Numbered from the stretch's first letter, positions 1-5,519 are shown. The stretch is 6,657 nt of DNA from an uncultured Caryophanales bacterium (GCA_946410525.1 CAMKAQ010000053.1:1-6657); one strand, 5' to 3'. Translations and numbers: made by a program. Notes: generated by a model from the letters alone, not told the origin.

Positions 1-1136
1 TCCGTTACAATATCTCGAGCTCCTCAACCACTGGCTTAGTTTGGCCAGGCACACCTGGCGTTGGCCGTCCTACTGACGGATACACCTCAACCACTCACAC
101 AATTTCATACGCACCAGCTGAGCGTCAGTGGAATTATCTATATGACGACGGCGGAAAAGTTCCTGGACAAAGACGTTACATCCACGCCATCGACCACGAA
201 GGGCAAAGTCCTTTTGTCGGCACTATCTACCCAATCACTTTCAACGGCGATGTGAAACGCGCTTTTGATAGCAGAATCGCAAGGGACGTCTATACCCCAA
301 CCATCTCTATAAACGAAAACAAACAGACCGGCGAAATCTGTGGCGGCGAGTACGCTTGGTTCAAATTCACGGCTCCGCACGCCGGCGACTACAGAATTCG
401 CTCTGCTGGCGATACCAATGCGGCGGTTCATGTTTATGATCATCTCAGCAAAGAGACCTATCCATACGCTGGATATGACGGAATCATAGCCAGAGAATAC
501 AGAACCCCTGGCTATGATGTTGGCTTCTCCTATGATTTCCATTTGAATGCAGGGGAGACTCGTTACTTCAGGGTTTGTGGCAGCGTTGACAGCTACCAGC
601 ACCTTTATAACACAACGGTCACCCTCACGGAAATCGCAGCAGGCATGGTTGCCCGCTATAGCGCCGAGGATTTTGGCTTACCAAACAATTTGAATAACCC
701 ATTCTTCTTCGGTAACCTCAGCAACCCATGCAATGTTTTCTACTCCTCGTGCGGAGCTTTCTATAACGCCGACAGAGGTGCTATCGAATTGCTTTGCGAC
801 AGGGACAACAATAAGCCGTTTGCTTATATCATCATGTTCTTTGGCAGACCAATCAAACAGCTTAATTTCGGCAGCTGCATTGGCAATAGCTATTCATATG
901 CCTGTCTCGGTCTTTACCTCCAGGGTCTTAACCAATATGGATTCCCGGTTACCGAGGATGTCGTGAGCACCTATTGCAACTCCGATCTCCTTCCATACGG
1001 TTTAAGATACGATAACCGCGATGAGGCTATTTGCGGTGTCATGTTCAGAATTGACCCAGAAACCGATACCTCACCATACCACGTCGGTTACCAAGAGCAA
1101 CTCCTTGGCAACTTCGTTGTGGAATTCGCTGACTGA
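1..1136 (+). CDS. Exported PPC-like beta-sandwich protein, 5'-truncated by the window
   Basis: This is the C-terminal part of a larger protein. The frame is open from base 3 to the TGA at 1134-1136 (377 visible residues), so the Met at 252 is internal; it has no ribosome binding site and the sequence before it reads as normal protein. Visible residues 1-97 are rich in Ser, Thr, Tyr and Pro. Residues about 98-211 resemble a bacterial pre-peptidase C-terminal (PPC) domain: an AWFKFTAPHAGDYRIRS stretch, a VHVYD strand, then a SYDFHLNAGETRYFRV strand and a closing TVTLTEI strand. Such domains are usually found in secreted peptidases and surface proteins. Residues 212-377 form a further domain I cannot name, with seven cysteines (nine in all), suggesting disulfides outside the cytoplasm. 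There is no LPXTG motif or C-terminal membrane helix. The catalytic part, if any, and the signal peptide would lie upstream. The PPC assignment is moderate; the enzyme class is unknown. Confidence 0.72.
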   Translation, partial: RYNISSSSTTGLVWPGTPGVGRPTDGYTSTTHTISYAPAERQWNYLYDDGGKVPGQRRYIHAIDHEGQSPFVGTIYPITFNGDVKRAFDSRIARDVYTPTISINENKQTGEICGGEYAWFKFTAPHAGDYRIRSAGDTNAAVHVYDHLSKETYPYAGYDGIIAREYRTPGYDVGFSYDFHLNAGETRYFRVCGSVDSYQHLYNTTVTLTEIAAGMVARYSAEDFGLPNNLNNPFFFGNLSNPCNVFYSSCGAFYNADRGAIELLCDRDNNKPFAYIIMFFGRPIKQLNFGSCIGNSYSYACLGLYLQGLNQYGFPVTEDVVSTYCNSDLLPYGLRYDNRDEAICGVMFRIDPETDTSPYHVGYQEQLLGNFVVEFAD

Positions 1137-1147
1137 TCTCCTTTTTG

Positions 1148-1185
1148 TGGGCTCCTTGGCACCTTTCACCAGGGAGCCCATTTTT
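1148..1185 (+). terminator. Intrinsic terminator of the exported-protein gene
   Basis: A 12-bp stem (1148-1159 with 1169-1180, one T-G wobble, outer part TGGGCTCC/GGAGCCCA) encloses a 9-base loop and is followed directly by TTTTT (1181-1185). It begins 11 bases after the stop codon. The opposite strand lacks a U-tract, so it works in the plus direction only. It separates this unit from the membrane phosphodiesterase gene downstream. Confidence 0.93.
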
Positions 1186-1262
1186 CGCTACAAGAAGTCC
1201 AAAATACAACGCTGAAAAAACAAATCATTCGACTTTCTTGCTCTTTCATAAAAATTTACAAA

Positions 1263-1277
1263 TAGTATCAAATACTA
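1263..1277. promoter_or_regulatory. Dyad TAGTAT-CAA-ATACTA in the phosphodiesterase leader
   Basis: A perfect inverted repeat with 6-base arms and a 3-base spacer lies 70 bases before the phosphodiesterase start codon. It sits in an AT-rich stretch with weak promoter-like hexamers: TTTACA at 1255-1260, and TTGCTC at 1238-1243 placed 17 bases before AATAGT at 1261-1266. It may be a regulator binding site. No hexamer pair here is good enough to call a promoter with confidence. Confidence 0.35.
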
Positions 1278-1282
1278 AATGG

Positions 1283-1295
1283 ATTGTTACACAAT
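1283..1295. promoter_or_regulatory. Dyad ATTGT-TAC-ACAAT in the phosphodiesterase leader
   Basis: This second perfect inverted repeat (5-base arms, 3-base spacer) starts 20 bases after the first one, centre to centre about two helical turns (1270 to 1289). It overlaps a possible -35 TTGTTA (1284-1289) whose best -10 partner, TTAAAT at 1305-1310, is at a short 15-base spacing. Short dyads arise by chance in AT-rich DNA, so this is tentative. Confidence 0.28.
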
Positions 1296-1347
1296 GACGA
1301 AACTTTAAATATTTGATGGATGAAAACACAAAGAAAAAAGTTGGAAA

Positions 1348-3315
1348 ATGACTTATATACCCTACTATATGTCTATGGACTACCACGCCTTTAATGCCGC
1401 GATAAAAATCTGTTCTTTCTGGATAGCGATTATCCCGCTATTCTACACGCTCTCGCAATCGCACAAGAAAAGGCTTCAGCATTTCGCTTTCTTAGTGCTT
1501 GCGATATCGGTCGCAGGCCAATCCCTTTTAGGTGTCGCTTGGGAGTTCTTTTCTTTCTCTTTAGATAACTCAGAAACCTCATATGGCGTCTTGATGGTCT
1601 TCGAGATAGCGACGAGGATCTTCAATGTCGCTTTCATCACCGGTTACGCTTTCTACATCATGGTCAGCGTCCATGTCTTCTCAAAGAGCAACAGACTCTT
1701 GATGAACCTTTTCTGGGTTCCTGCCTATGTCCTCGCCATCTTCTTCCTCGTCAACCCAATCAACCATTGGTTCTTTGACTTCGAGTTTGCAGAAGGGCAC
1801 TGGAACTACATCAGCAAATACGGGTTCGGCGCCATCGTCATCCATGCAGTCGTTTATGGCCTGGTTGCCGCATCCTTCTTTGGCATCAACCTCAATAAGC
1901 TCCCAAAGAGAAAAGCCTGGCCTCTTTGCTTCTTCAATGGCCTCGCCATCATCGGTATCGTCTATGGCGTGTTCTTTAGCCCAACCGATGCCGATTACCT
2001 CATGGAGGCCATCGTCGTCACCTGCATGCTCGTCTGGCTTGAGACCGATGGAACGATGCTTGATTTCAGAACCGGCTTCTATAACAGAACCGCTTTCTTA
2101 GGTGACAACGAGATGTCGATGAGGTCCCATCAAAAATACAAAGTCATCGGCATATCCCTCACCAATTACGATTCAATCCGCAGGGCTTTCGGTGAGGATA
2201 CCGTCAATGCTTTGGTCACTGAAGCATCAAAACGAATCAAGAAACACGTCAAGAGAACCGCTCCATATTATCTTGGTAGGGGAAGGTTCGCTTTCTATTA
2301 CTACGAGAAGGATGAGGAAGAGATCGAAAGCTACCTCGAAGAACTCAAAGGCATACTTATGAGCCAATTCGATGTTCTTGCTCAGAACCACGCCCAGACG
2401 GCCTGGCTCATCTCTCTTGCTAAAGTTCCTGAGGAAATCAACACAATCACAGGTCTTTACGACTTATTCTCCGGCAACACCGAAGAGATGGACGTCAAGA
2501 TCAGACGTGGCTCTGACTTTGCTTTCATCGCCAGAAAGAATGATGTCATGGCCGCTTTCAAGAGAGGTCTTGAAGAGCATAACTTTGAAGTCTACTTCCA
2601 GCCTATCTGGGATGCTAATAACAATAGAGTTGTGACGGCAGAAGCCCTTATCCGTCTCAATGACCCAATACTTGGAAGAATCAACCCAGCCGAATTCATC
2701 CCAATCGCTGAAGCAAGCGGAGATATCCGTGAAATCGGCGAATTCGTCTTCAGGGAAGCGTGCAGATTCTTCAACCGTTACAAGCTCCAAGATGAAGGCC
2801 TTGATTTCGTCTGCGTCAACGTCTCCGTTCATCAGTTACAGCAAGACGACCTTGCCGAGCATTTCACAAGGATTGCTAACGAAGAGAATGTCGATGTCAG
2901 CCATATCACTTTAGAAATCACTGAAAGTGAGAACGCTGAATCTAACCCAATTCTTCTCAACCAGATCATCAAACTCGTCAACGCGGGATTCAAACTCTCG
3001 CTTGATGATTACGGAACTGGATATGCTAACCTCGCCAGACTCACCAACAGTGATTTCACATCCATCAAGATGGATCGTTCCCTCTTACTCAACAGCACAA
3101 CCGAGAAAGGCAAACGCCTTCTCAAAGAGTCCATCGGCATCATGAAAGGCTTTGGCTTCAACGTTGTCCAGGAAGGCGTTGAGACTAAAGAACAGCTTGA
3201 AGAAGTTATTTCTTATGGCGCTGATCTTGTTCAAGGCTATTACTTCTCTCGTCCAGTGCCAGAGGAAGAATTCCTTAGGACGGTGCGTTCCATTAACGAA
3301 GAAAGAAAAGCTTAA
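1348..3315 (+). CDS. Membrane-bound cyclic di-GMP phosphodiesterase: 7TM, degenerate GGDEF, intact EAL
   Basis: This 655-residue membrane protein probably hydrolyses cyclic di-GMP to pGpG. About seven hydrophobic segments fill residues 13-232 (roughly 13-35, 44-64, 80-108, 116-135, 159-179, 191-210, 217-231) and are the likely sensor. Residues about 238-395 are a GGDEF fold that keeps the TGFYNR entry motif, but its signature loop reads GRGRF (310-314), so it should not make c-di-GMP; it may regulate the neighbour domain. Residues about 397-645 are an EAL domain with all expected catalytic positions: E432 of EAL, N491, E523 in LEITES, D553-D554 of DDYGTGY, K574, E609 of QEGVET and Q629 of VQGYYFSRP. 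The family-based expectation is an active phosphodiesterase. The ATG at 1348 is the first after an in-frame stop at 1321, but its ribosome binding site is weak (GGAAA only); Met8 (1369) or Met10 (1375) could start instead, without a better site. It is monocistronic, between two terminators. Confidence 0.93.
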   Translation: MTYIPYYMSMDYHAFNAAIKICSFWIAIIPLFYTLSQSHKKRLQHFAFLVLAISVAGQSLLGVAWEFFSFSLDNSETSYGVLMVFEIATRIFNVAFITGYAFYIMVSVHVFSKSNRLLMNLFWVPAYVLAIFFLVNPINHWFFDFEFAEGHWNYISKYGFGAIVIHAVVYGLVAASFFGINLNKLPKRKAWPLCFFNGLAIIGIVYGVFFSPTDADYLMEAIVVTCMLVWLETDGTMLDFRTGFYNRTAFLGDNEMSMRSHQKYKVIGISLTNYDSIRRAFGEDTVNALVTEASKRIKKHVKRTAPYYLGRGRFAFYYYEKDEEEIESYLEELKGILMSQFDVLAQNHAQTAWLISLAKVPEEINTITGLYDLFSGNTEEMDVKIRRGSDFAFIARKNDVMAAFKRGLEEHNFEVYFQPIWDANNNRVVTAEALIRLNDPILGRINPAEFIPIAEASGDIREIGEFVFREACRFFNRYKLQDEGLDFVCVNVSVHQLQQDDLAEHFTRIANEENVDVSHITLEITESENAESNPILLNQIIKLVNAGFKLSLDDYGTGYANLARLTNSDFTSIKMDRSLLLNSTTEKGKRLLKESIGIMKGFGFNVVQEGVETKEQLEEVISYGADLVQGYYFSRPVPEEEFLRTVRSINEERKA

Positions 3316-3339
3316 CCGCTTCAAACGAGGCGGTTTTTT
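3314..3339 (+). terminator. Intrinsic terminator overlapping the phosphodiesterase stop codon
   Basis: A 9-bp stem (AACCGCTTC at 3314-3322 with GAGGCGGTT at 3327-3335, one T-G wobble) with an AAAC loop runs into a T-tract ending at 3339. The last two bases of the TAA stop codon are the first two bases of the stem, so translation and termination are placed as close as possible. Confidence 0.93.
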
Positions 3340-3355
3340 CTTATCTGTTGACTTA

Positions 3356-3384
3356 TTGACTTCGACCCAATCAATCCCTAATAT
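3356..3384 (+). promoter_or_regulatory. Promoter-like sequence for a candidate small RNA
   Basis: TTGACT (3356-3361) lies 17 bases before TAATAT (3379-3384), matching the vegetative -35 at 5 of 6 positions and the -10 at 4 of 6. A tandem 8-base near-repeat, TTGACTTA/TTGACTTC at 3348-3363, duplicates the -35 element. Transcription would begin near 3391 and meet a terminator-like hairpin by 3451. There is no coding start with a ribosome binding site in between. Confidence 0.4.
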
Positions 3385-3390
3385 GTAGGT

Positions 3391-3451
3391 ATCCGCCAAA
3401 GCCAGTAAGTTCTCCAAGATCCGGAGGCCTCCGAACGCTTGGCATTTTTTT
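3391..3451 (+). ncRNA. Candidate small RNA of about 60 bases (hypothetical)
   Basis: The span between the promoter-like pair and a 7-T run would make a compact structured RNA. It holds the perfect palindrome CGGAGGCCTCCG (3422-3433), enclosed by CCAAG (3414-3418) and CTTGG (3438-3442), then CA and TTTTTTT (3445-3451), which is terminator-like. A competing fold is possible: TCTCC (3411-3415) can pair with GGAGG (3423-3427), and GCCAAAG (3395-3401) can pair with CTTGGC (3438-3443) with one bulge. I recognise no known RNA family, and it does not match the c-di-GMP-I riboswitch core. It could instead be a dispersed repeat or the remnant of a mobile element. No gene in the same direction follows for over 1.1 kb, so a riboswitch role is unlikely. 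Confidence 0.33.
3414..3451 (+). terminator. Terminator-like hairpin inside the intergenic element
   Basis: An interrupted stem, CCAAG/CTTGG outside and CGGA/TCCG around a GGCC loop inside, with an internal loop between them, precedes TTTTTTT at 3445-3451. It is less compact than the other terminators here, so its efficiency is uncertain. The phosphodiesterase gene already has its own terminator 75 bases earlier, which suggests this one serves a separate transcript. A further small hairpin, ATGCT-CTA-AGCAT, follows at 3453-3465. Confidence 0.5.
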
Positions 3452-3628
3452 AATGCTCTAAGCATGAATTAGTGTCGCAATACAAAAACTCCCTACGAAA
3501 TTGGTGCTAGGATATTTACAAAGATTATCTTTTATCACATAAAATCGGCAAATTAGAGAAAGATTGATTTTAGGTGGGTTTATAAAGCCCTAGTTTAATG
3601 AATTTATTGCTCAGAAAACTGAGAATAT
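3452..3628. other. AT-rich intergenic stretch without a gene
   Basis: No reading frame here has a credible start. The only structures seen are a small hairpin ATGCT-CTA-AGCAT (3453-3465), GGGTTT-ATA-AAGCCC (3576-3590, one wobble) and CTCAG-AAAA-CTGAG (3610-3623). The last one lies just beyond the terminator of the minus-strand operon and could act as a backup 3' end for read-through RNA. Together with 3340-3451 this makes a gap of about 330 bases between converging transcription units. Confidence 0.5.
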
Positions 3629-3665
3629 AAAAAATAAAAGCGACCCACTTAATCCGGGTCGTTTT
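3629..3665 (-). terminator. Terminator of the toxin-antitoxin operon, probably bidirectional
   Basis: A 6-bp stem, CGACCC (3641-3646) with GGGTCG (3656-3661), is flanked by A/T runs. Read on the minus strand it ends in CTTTTATTTTTT (3640-3629); read on the plus strand it ends in TTTT (3662-3665). The toxin stop codon (3651-3649) lies in the 9-base loop, so the final toxin codons form half of the hairpin. Confidence 0.8.
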
Positions 3666-4068
3666 CAATTATTTCAAGCATTTGTCTGGGCGTTACGACA
3701 AACTTTTTGATTGGGTAGTGCCTTATGTTTCCGGTGACAAGGTAGGCATCCATGGTTGATCTGCCGCTTAAAGCGATTTCAAAGAAAACGATATCGTCTT
3801 CGTCCGGAAAGGCTTCGTCAGTGTGTTCTCTAGGAAGAAAGATGGCTTTTGCCCTTATGTTTTCGATGAGGGCTTCGGCTTGGCCGTCCTCAAAGCCAAA
3901 CTTGTTTCTCGTGAGAACGTCTTCATACTCGGAGATTATCTCTTCGTTTAGCAGGGGAACAATCCTTCCGAGAAGGATCATATCGATGATCTGTCCTGGG
4001 ATCGAATCGCTTTTGAGCATTGATGATACAAGGACGTTCGTATCGATGACTGCGTAGTATTTCTTCAT
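3649..4068 (-). CDS. PIN-domain toxin (putative ribonuclease) of a type II toxin-antitoxin pair
   Basis: This 139-residue protein has the length and motif order of the putative PIN-family toxins grouped as COG1569. These are Mg2+-dependent ribonucleases thought to cleave RNA when the antitoxin is lost. The acidic site is present: D9 in AVIDTNVLVS, E47 in EEIISEYEDVL, D89 and D92 in FPDEDD, and D107 in DAYLVTGNIRHYP, where the TGN-x-x-H tail is typical of this group. All four usual acidic positions are intact, so it should be catalytically competent. Its ATG shares one base with the antitoxin stop (TAATG), with an AGGA ribosome site at 4076-4073 inside the antitoxin gene, which implies translational coupling and supply of antitoxin first. 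The target RNA cannot be told from sequence. Confidence 0.9.
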   Translation of the reverse strand: MKKYYAVIDTNVLVSSMLKSDSIPGQIIDMILLGRIVPLLNEEIISEYEDVLTRNKFGFEDGQAEALIENIRAKAIFLPREHTDEAFPDEDDIVFFEIALSGRSTMDAYLVTGNIRHYPIKKFVVTPRQMLEIIENDPD

Positions 4069-4358
4069 TATTTCCTGACTTTCCTTTCTTTTCTCGCTTT
4101 GGCGATTTCCTCATTGATGTCATCTAAGGTCATTTCGGAGTTTCCGTTACGTTCCGAAGTCTCTCTCATCGATCTGACTGCGGCCATGGCCTTCAAAGTC
4201 GATTCATCGAGCTTCATGTCAAAAGGCATTCCGCCTTCGGAAATGGCTTTCTTGAGAAAAGACCTAATTGCAGTGGAAAGGTCCATTCCTAACGCTTCGA
4301 ATAGAGTGACAGCGGCTTCTTTTGTCTCCGAATCCACTCTGACTTGAATGAGTTCCAT
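4068..4358 (-). CDS. RelB/DinJ-type ribbon-helix-helix antitoxin
   Basis: This 96-residue protein binds DNA through its N-terminus and should neutralise the PIN toxin through its C-terminus. Residues 2-8 (ELIQVRV) form the DNA-contacting beta strand, about 10-24 helix 1 and about 26-42 helix 2; the LGMDLSTAIRSFLKKAISEGGMPF stretch, split here as LGMDLSTAIRSF and LKKAISEGGMPF, is the classic RelB/DinJ signature. The charged tail (MTLDDINEEIAKARKE, from residue 76) matches the usual toxin-wrapping helix. An ATG six codons upstream (4376) is rejected as start: GGGAGG (4371-4366) sits seven bases before the ATG at 4358 and the upstream codons are this ribosome site itself. RelB/DinJ antitoxins usually partner RelE/YafQ toxins; here the partner is a PIN protein. 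It probably represses its own operon. Confidence 0.92.
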   Translation of the reverse strand: MELIQVRVDSETKEAAVTLFEALGMDLSTAIRSFLKKAISEGGMPFDMKLDESTLKAMAAVRSMRETSERNGNSEMTLDDINEEIAKARKERKVRK

Positions 4359-4376
4359 TGTTTCACCTCCCTTCAT

Positions 4377-4404
4377 TTACATTGTAATTACATACCACTT
4401 ACAA
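4377..4404. promoter_or_regulatory. Likely antitoxin operator: three TTACAW repeats at 11-bp spacing
   Basis: TTACAT (4377-4382), TTACAT (4388-4393) and TTACAA (4399-4404) recur at exactly 11 bp, about one helical turn. The second copy is half of a perfect 10-bp palindrome, TGTAATTACA (4383-4392). The array covers the -10 box and the whole spacer up to the -35 edge, where a bound ribbon-helix-helix antitoxin would block RNA polymerase. Family knowledge supports autoregulation; the specific site is inferred. Confidence 0.6.
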
Positions 4405-4409
4405 CGCAA
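4381..4409 (-). promoter_or_regulatory. Promoter of the toxin-antitoxin operon
   Basis: On the minus strand TTGCGT (4409-4404) is followed after 17 bases by TACAAT (4386-4381). The -10 matches the vegetative consensus at 5 of 6 positions and the -35 at 3 of 6. Transcription would start near 4374, leaving a leader of about 16 bases that just includes the GGGAGG ribosome site. This also argues against the upstream ATG at 4376, which would lie outside the transcript. Confidence 0.65.
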
Positions 4410-4549
4410 TATAAGAGATTCGCTTAACAACGAGAGGTTTTTTCGCCTCCATATATCCATATAGTGGCCTAACTTGTCTTTTTTCGGCGAAAAGCGTTTT
4501 GTTTTCACCCTTCCCAATGGCTATTGCCCATTATTTGTTGCATAGTGAA
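4410..4549. other. Divergent intergenic stretch, weak hairpins only
   Basis: Between the toxin-antitoxin promoter and the lipoprotein promoter I see no gene. Two weak structures occur: CCATATA (4449-4455) with TATAGTGG (4460-4467), which pair with one bulged G, and AATGG (4516-4520) with CCATT (4528-4532). T-runs at 4438-4443 and 4479-4484 are not preceded by adjoining GC-rich stems, so they are not called terminators. Confidence 0.4.
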
Positions 4550-4567
4550 GATATGGATTGACATATC
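4550..4567. promoter_or_regulatory. Inverted repeat GATATG-GATTGA-CATATC over the lipoprotein -35 box
   Basis: A perfect inverted repeat with 6-base arms and a 6-base spacer covers TTGACA (4558-4563), an exact -35 consensus. The best -10 partner is AATCTT (4582-4587) at 18 bases, only 3 of 6 matches, so the promoter might need an activator. The dyad is well placed for a regulator controlling the lipoprotein gene. Confidence 0.5.
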
Positions 4568-4616
4568 CTACTCAATAATCGAATCTTAAAAGCGAAAAGT
4601 AAGGAGCTACATTCGT

Positions 4617-5519
4617 ATGAAGATGAAGAAACTATTTCTTGGTGTCTCGTTCCTCTCCCTTTTGGTTTTGGGCGCTTGCGAAAAAGGAATCCCGAACATC
4701 GACAAAACGGATTATTTCAAAGAGTACTCTTTCGATACAAAAGCAACGAAGGAACAGACCGACGCCATCGTTAACGGAATCAATAGTGGAGCGAATTTCT
4801 TCTCATCGCTGAGCATAAAAACCGAGGCTTATGAAAAGAGCAATCTCATAGAAAGATATGAGACCGGCGATTCCAAAATAAAGATATTGGAAGATAAGAA
4901 CAACTTAGACCATTTGATCAAGGAGACGACTGCTTCTTCTGATAGCCAGACCAAAAGCAATGGAACGACGGTAAAACAGTCCGAAAAGTCTGTCTCGACG
5001 GAATGGGACGCTGGCGGCGGAAAAATCTATTACATGTCGAGAAGAACAACCAATGGCAGCGAGGAGGAAAGCGCGAGTTATTCTTCAAACTCAAGCGGAT
5101 CAATAACAAGTAACAAAGACCGCAAGATGGACGCCATTAAACAGTTGATAATAACTGGCATGTCGAGTTTTAATGCTGCGAACTGCTATGCAAACAAGGA
5201 CGGTTCCTTTACTTGTGTAGCAAGCAGCCAAGTTACGAGAAACGTGACTGCGGTGGAATGGGGCAATTCAACCAAAGAATACATCCGAGAGACAAGGTCA
5301 CAAGCCGTCTCATTCTTCGATAAGGATTATCGACTGACAAAATACTATTCCTACCAGGAAGCAACCACGAACAGAGACGTTTCGACTGGCGAATGGTACG
5401 ATTCGGTTAAATTAATCGGTTTCACTTACCGTTTGTACGAATACCATTACGGAAACAGAGAATCCGCGAGCATTAGCGAATTAACGAAAAAAGCAAACTC
5501 CATCAACAACAAAAAATAA
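4617..5519 (+). CDS. Lipoprotein of unknown function
   Basis: This 300-residue protein is predicted to be a membrane-anchored lipoprotein. The N-terminus is a textbook lipoprotein signal: positive MKMKK, a hydrophobic core to about residue 17, and the lipobox LGAC with C21 as the lipidated residue. The mature part is hydrophilic and rich in Ser, Thr and Lys, with many alternating polar/hydrophobic stretches that suggest beta structure, for example SSLSIKTEAYEKSN (about 63-76) and the Tyr-rich strands near 234-280. A Ser/Thr/Gly-rich segment (about 105-165) may be a flexible insert. The only other cysteines, C190 and C200, could form a disulfide across a hairpin. I recognise no enzyme motif or known family. 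Start: AAGGAG (4601-4606) lies ten bases before the ATG; Met3 (4623) is a less likely alternative. It is followed by its own terminator, so it appears monocistronic. Confidence 0.88.
   Translation: MKMKKLFLGVSFLSLLVLGACEKGIPNIDKTDYFKEYSFDTKATKEQTDAIVNGINSGANFFSSLSIKTEAYEKSNLIERYETGDSKIKILEDKNNLDHLIKETTASSDSQTKSNGTTVKQSEKSVSTEWDAGGGKIYYMSRRTTNGSEEESASYSSNSSGSITSNKDRKMDAIKQLIITGMSSFNAANCYANKDGSFTCVASSQVTRNVTAVEWGNSTKEYIRETRSQAVSFFDKDYRLTKYYSYQEATTNRDVSTGEWYDSVKLIGFTYRLYEYHYGNRESASISELTKKANSINNKK

Noticed and set aside
252..254. ATG at 252 as the start of the first gene
   Set aside because: There is no ribosome binding site before it, and the same frame stays open and protein-like back to base 3.
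138..602. Minus-strand open frame of 154 codons
   Set aside because: It lies opposite the exported-protein gene, whose frame gives a coherent PPC-like domain and is open to the window edge. The minus frame has no recognisable ribosome site or domain.
1186..1347. c-di-GMP riboswitch upstream of the phosphodiesterase gene
   Set aside because: I looked for the conserved GEMM core and its tetraloop and receptor stems and found none in this AT-rich leader or in 3340-3640.
2464..2832. Minus-strand open frame of 122 codons
   Set aside because: It is fully antisense to the conserved EAL region and shows no protein features.
3391..3451. tRNA gene
   Set aside because: There is no 7-bp acceptor pairing, no TTCGA-type T loop and no anticodon arm in register on either strand.
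3085..3465. Minus-strand open frame of 126 codons
   Set aside because: It runs through the terminator of the phosphodiesterase gene and antisense to its EAL domain, and has no ribosome site before its ATG. Its first part does cover the unexplained intergenic element, which is reported separately.
3923..4123. Minus-strand frame overlapping the toxin-antitoxin junction
   Set aside because: It is a frame shadow of both genes, rich in Arg and Lys with no hydrophobic pattern. The antitoxin and toxin frames explain the region.
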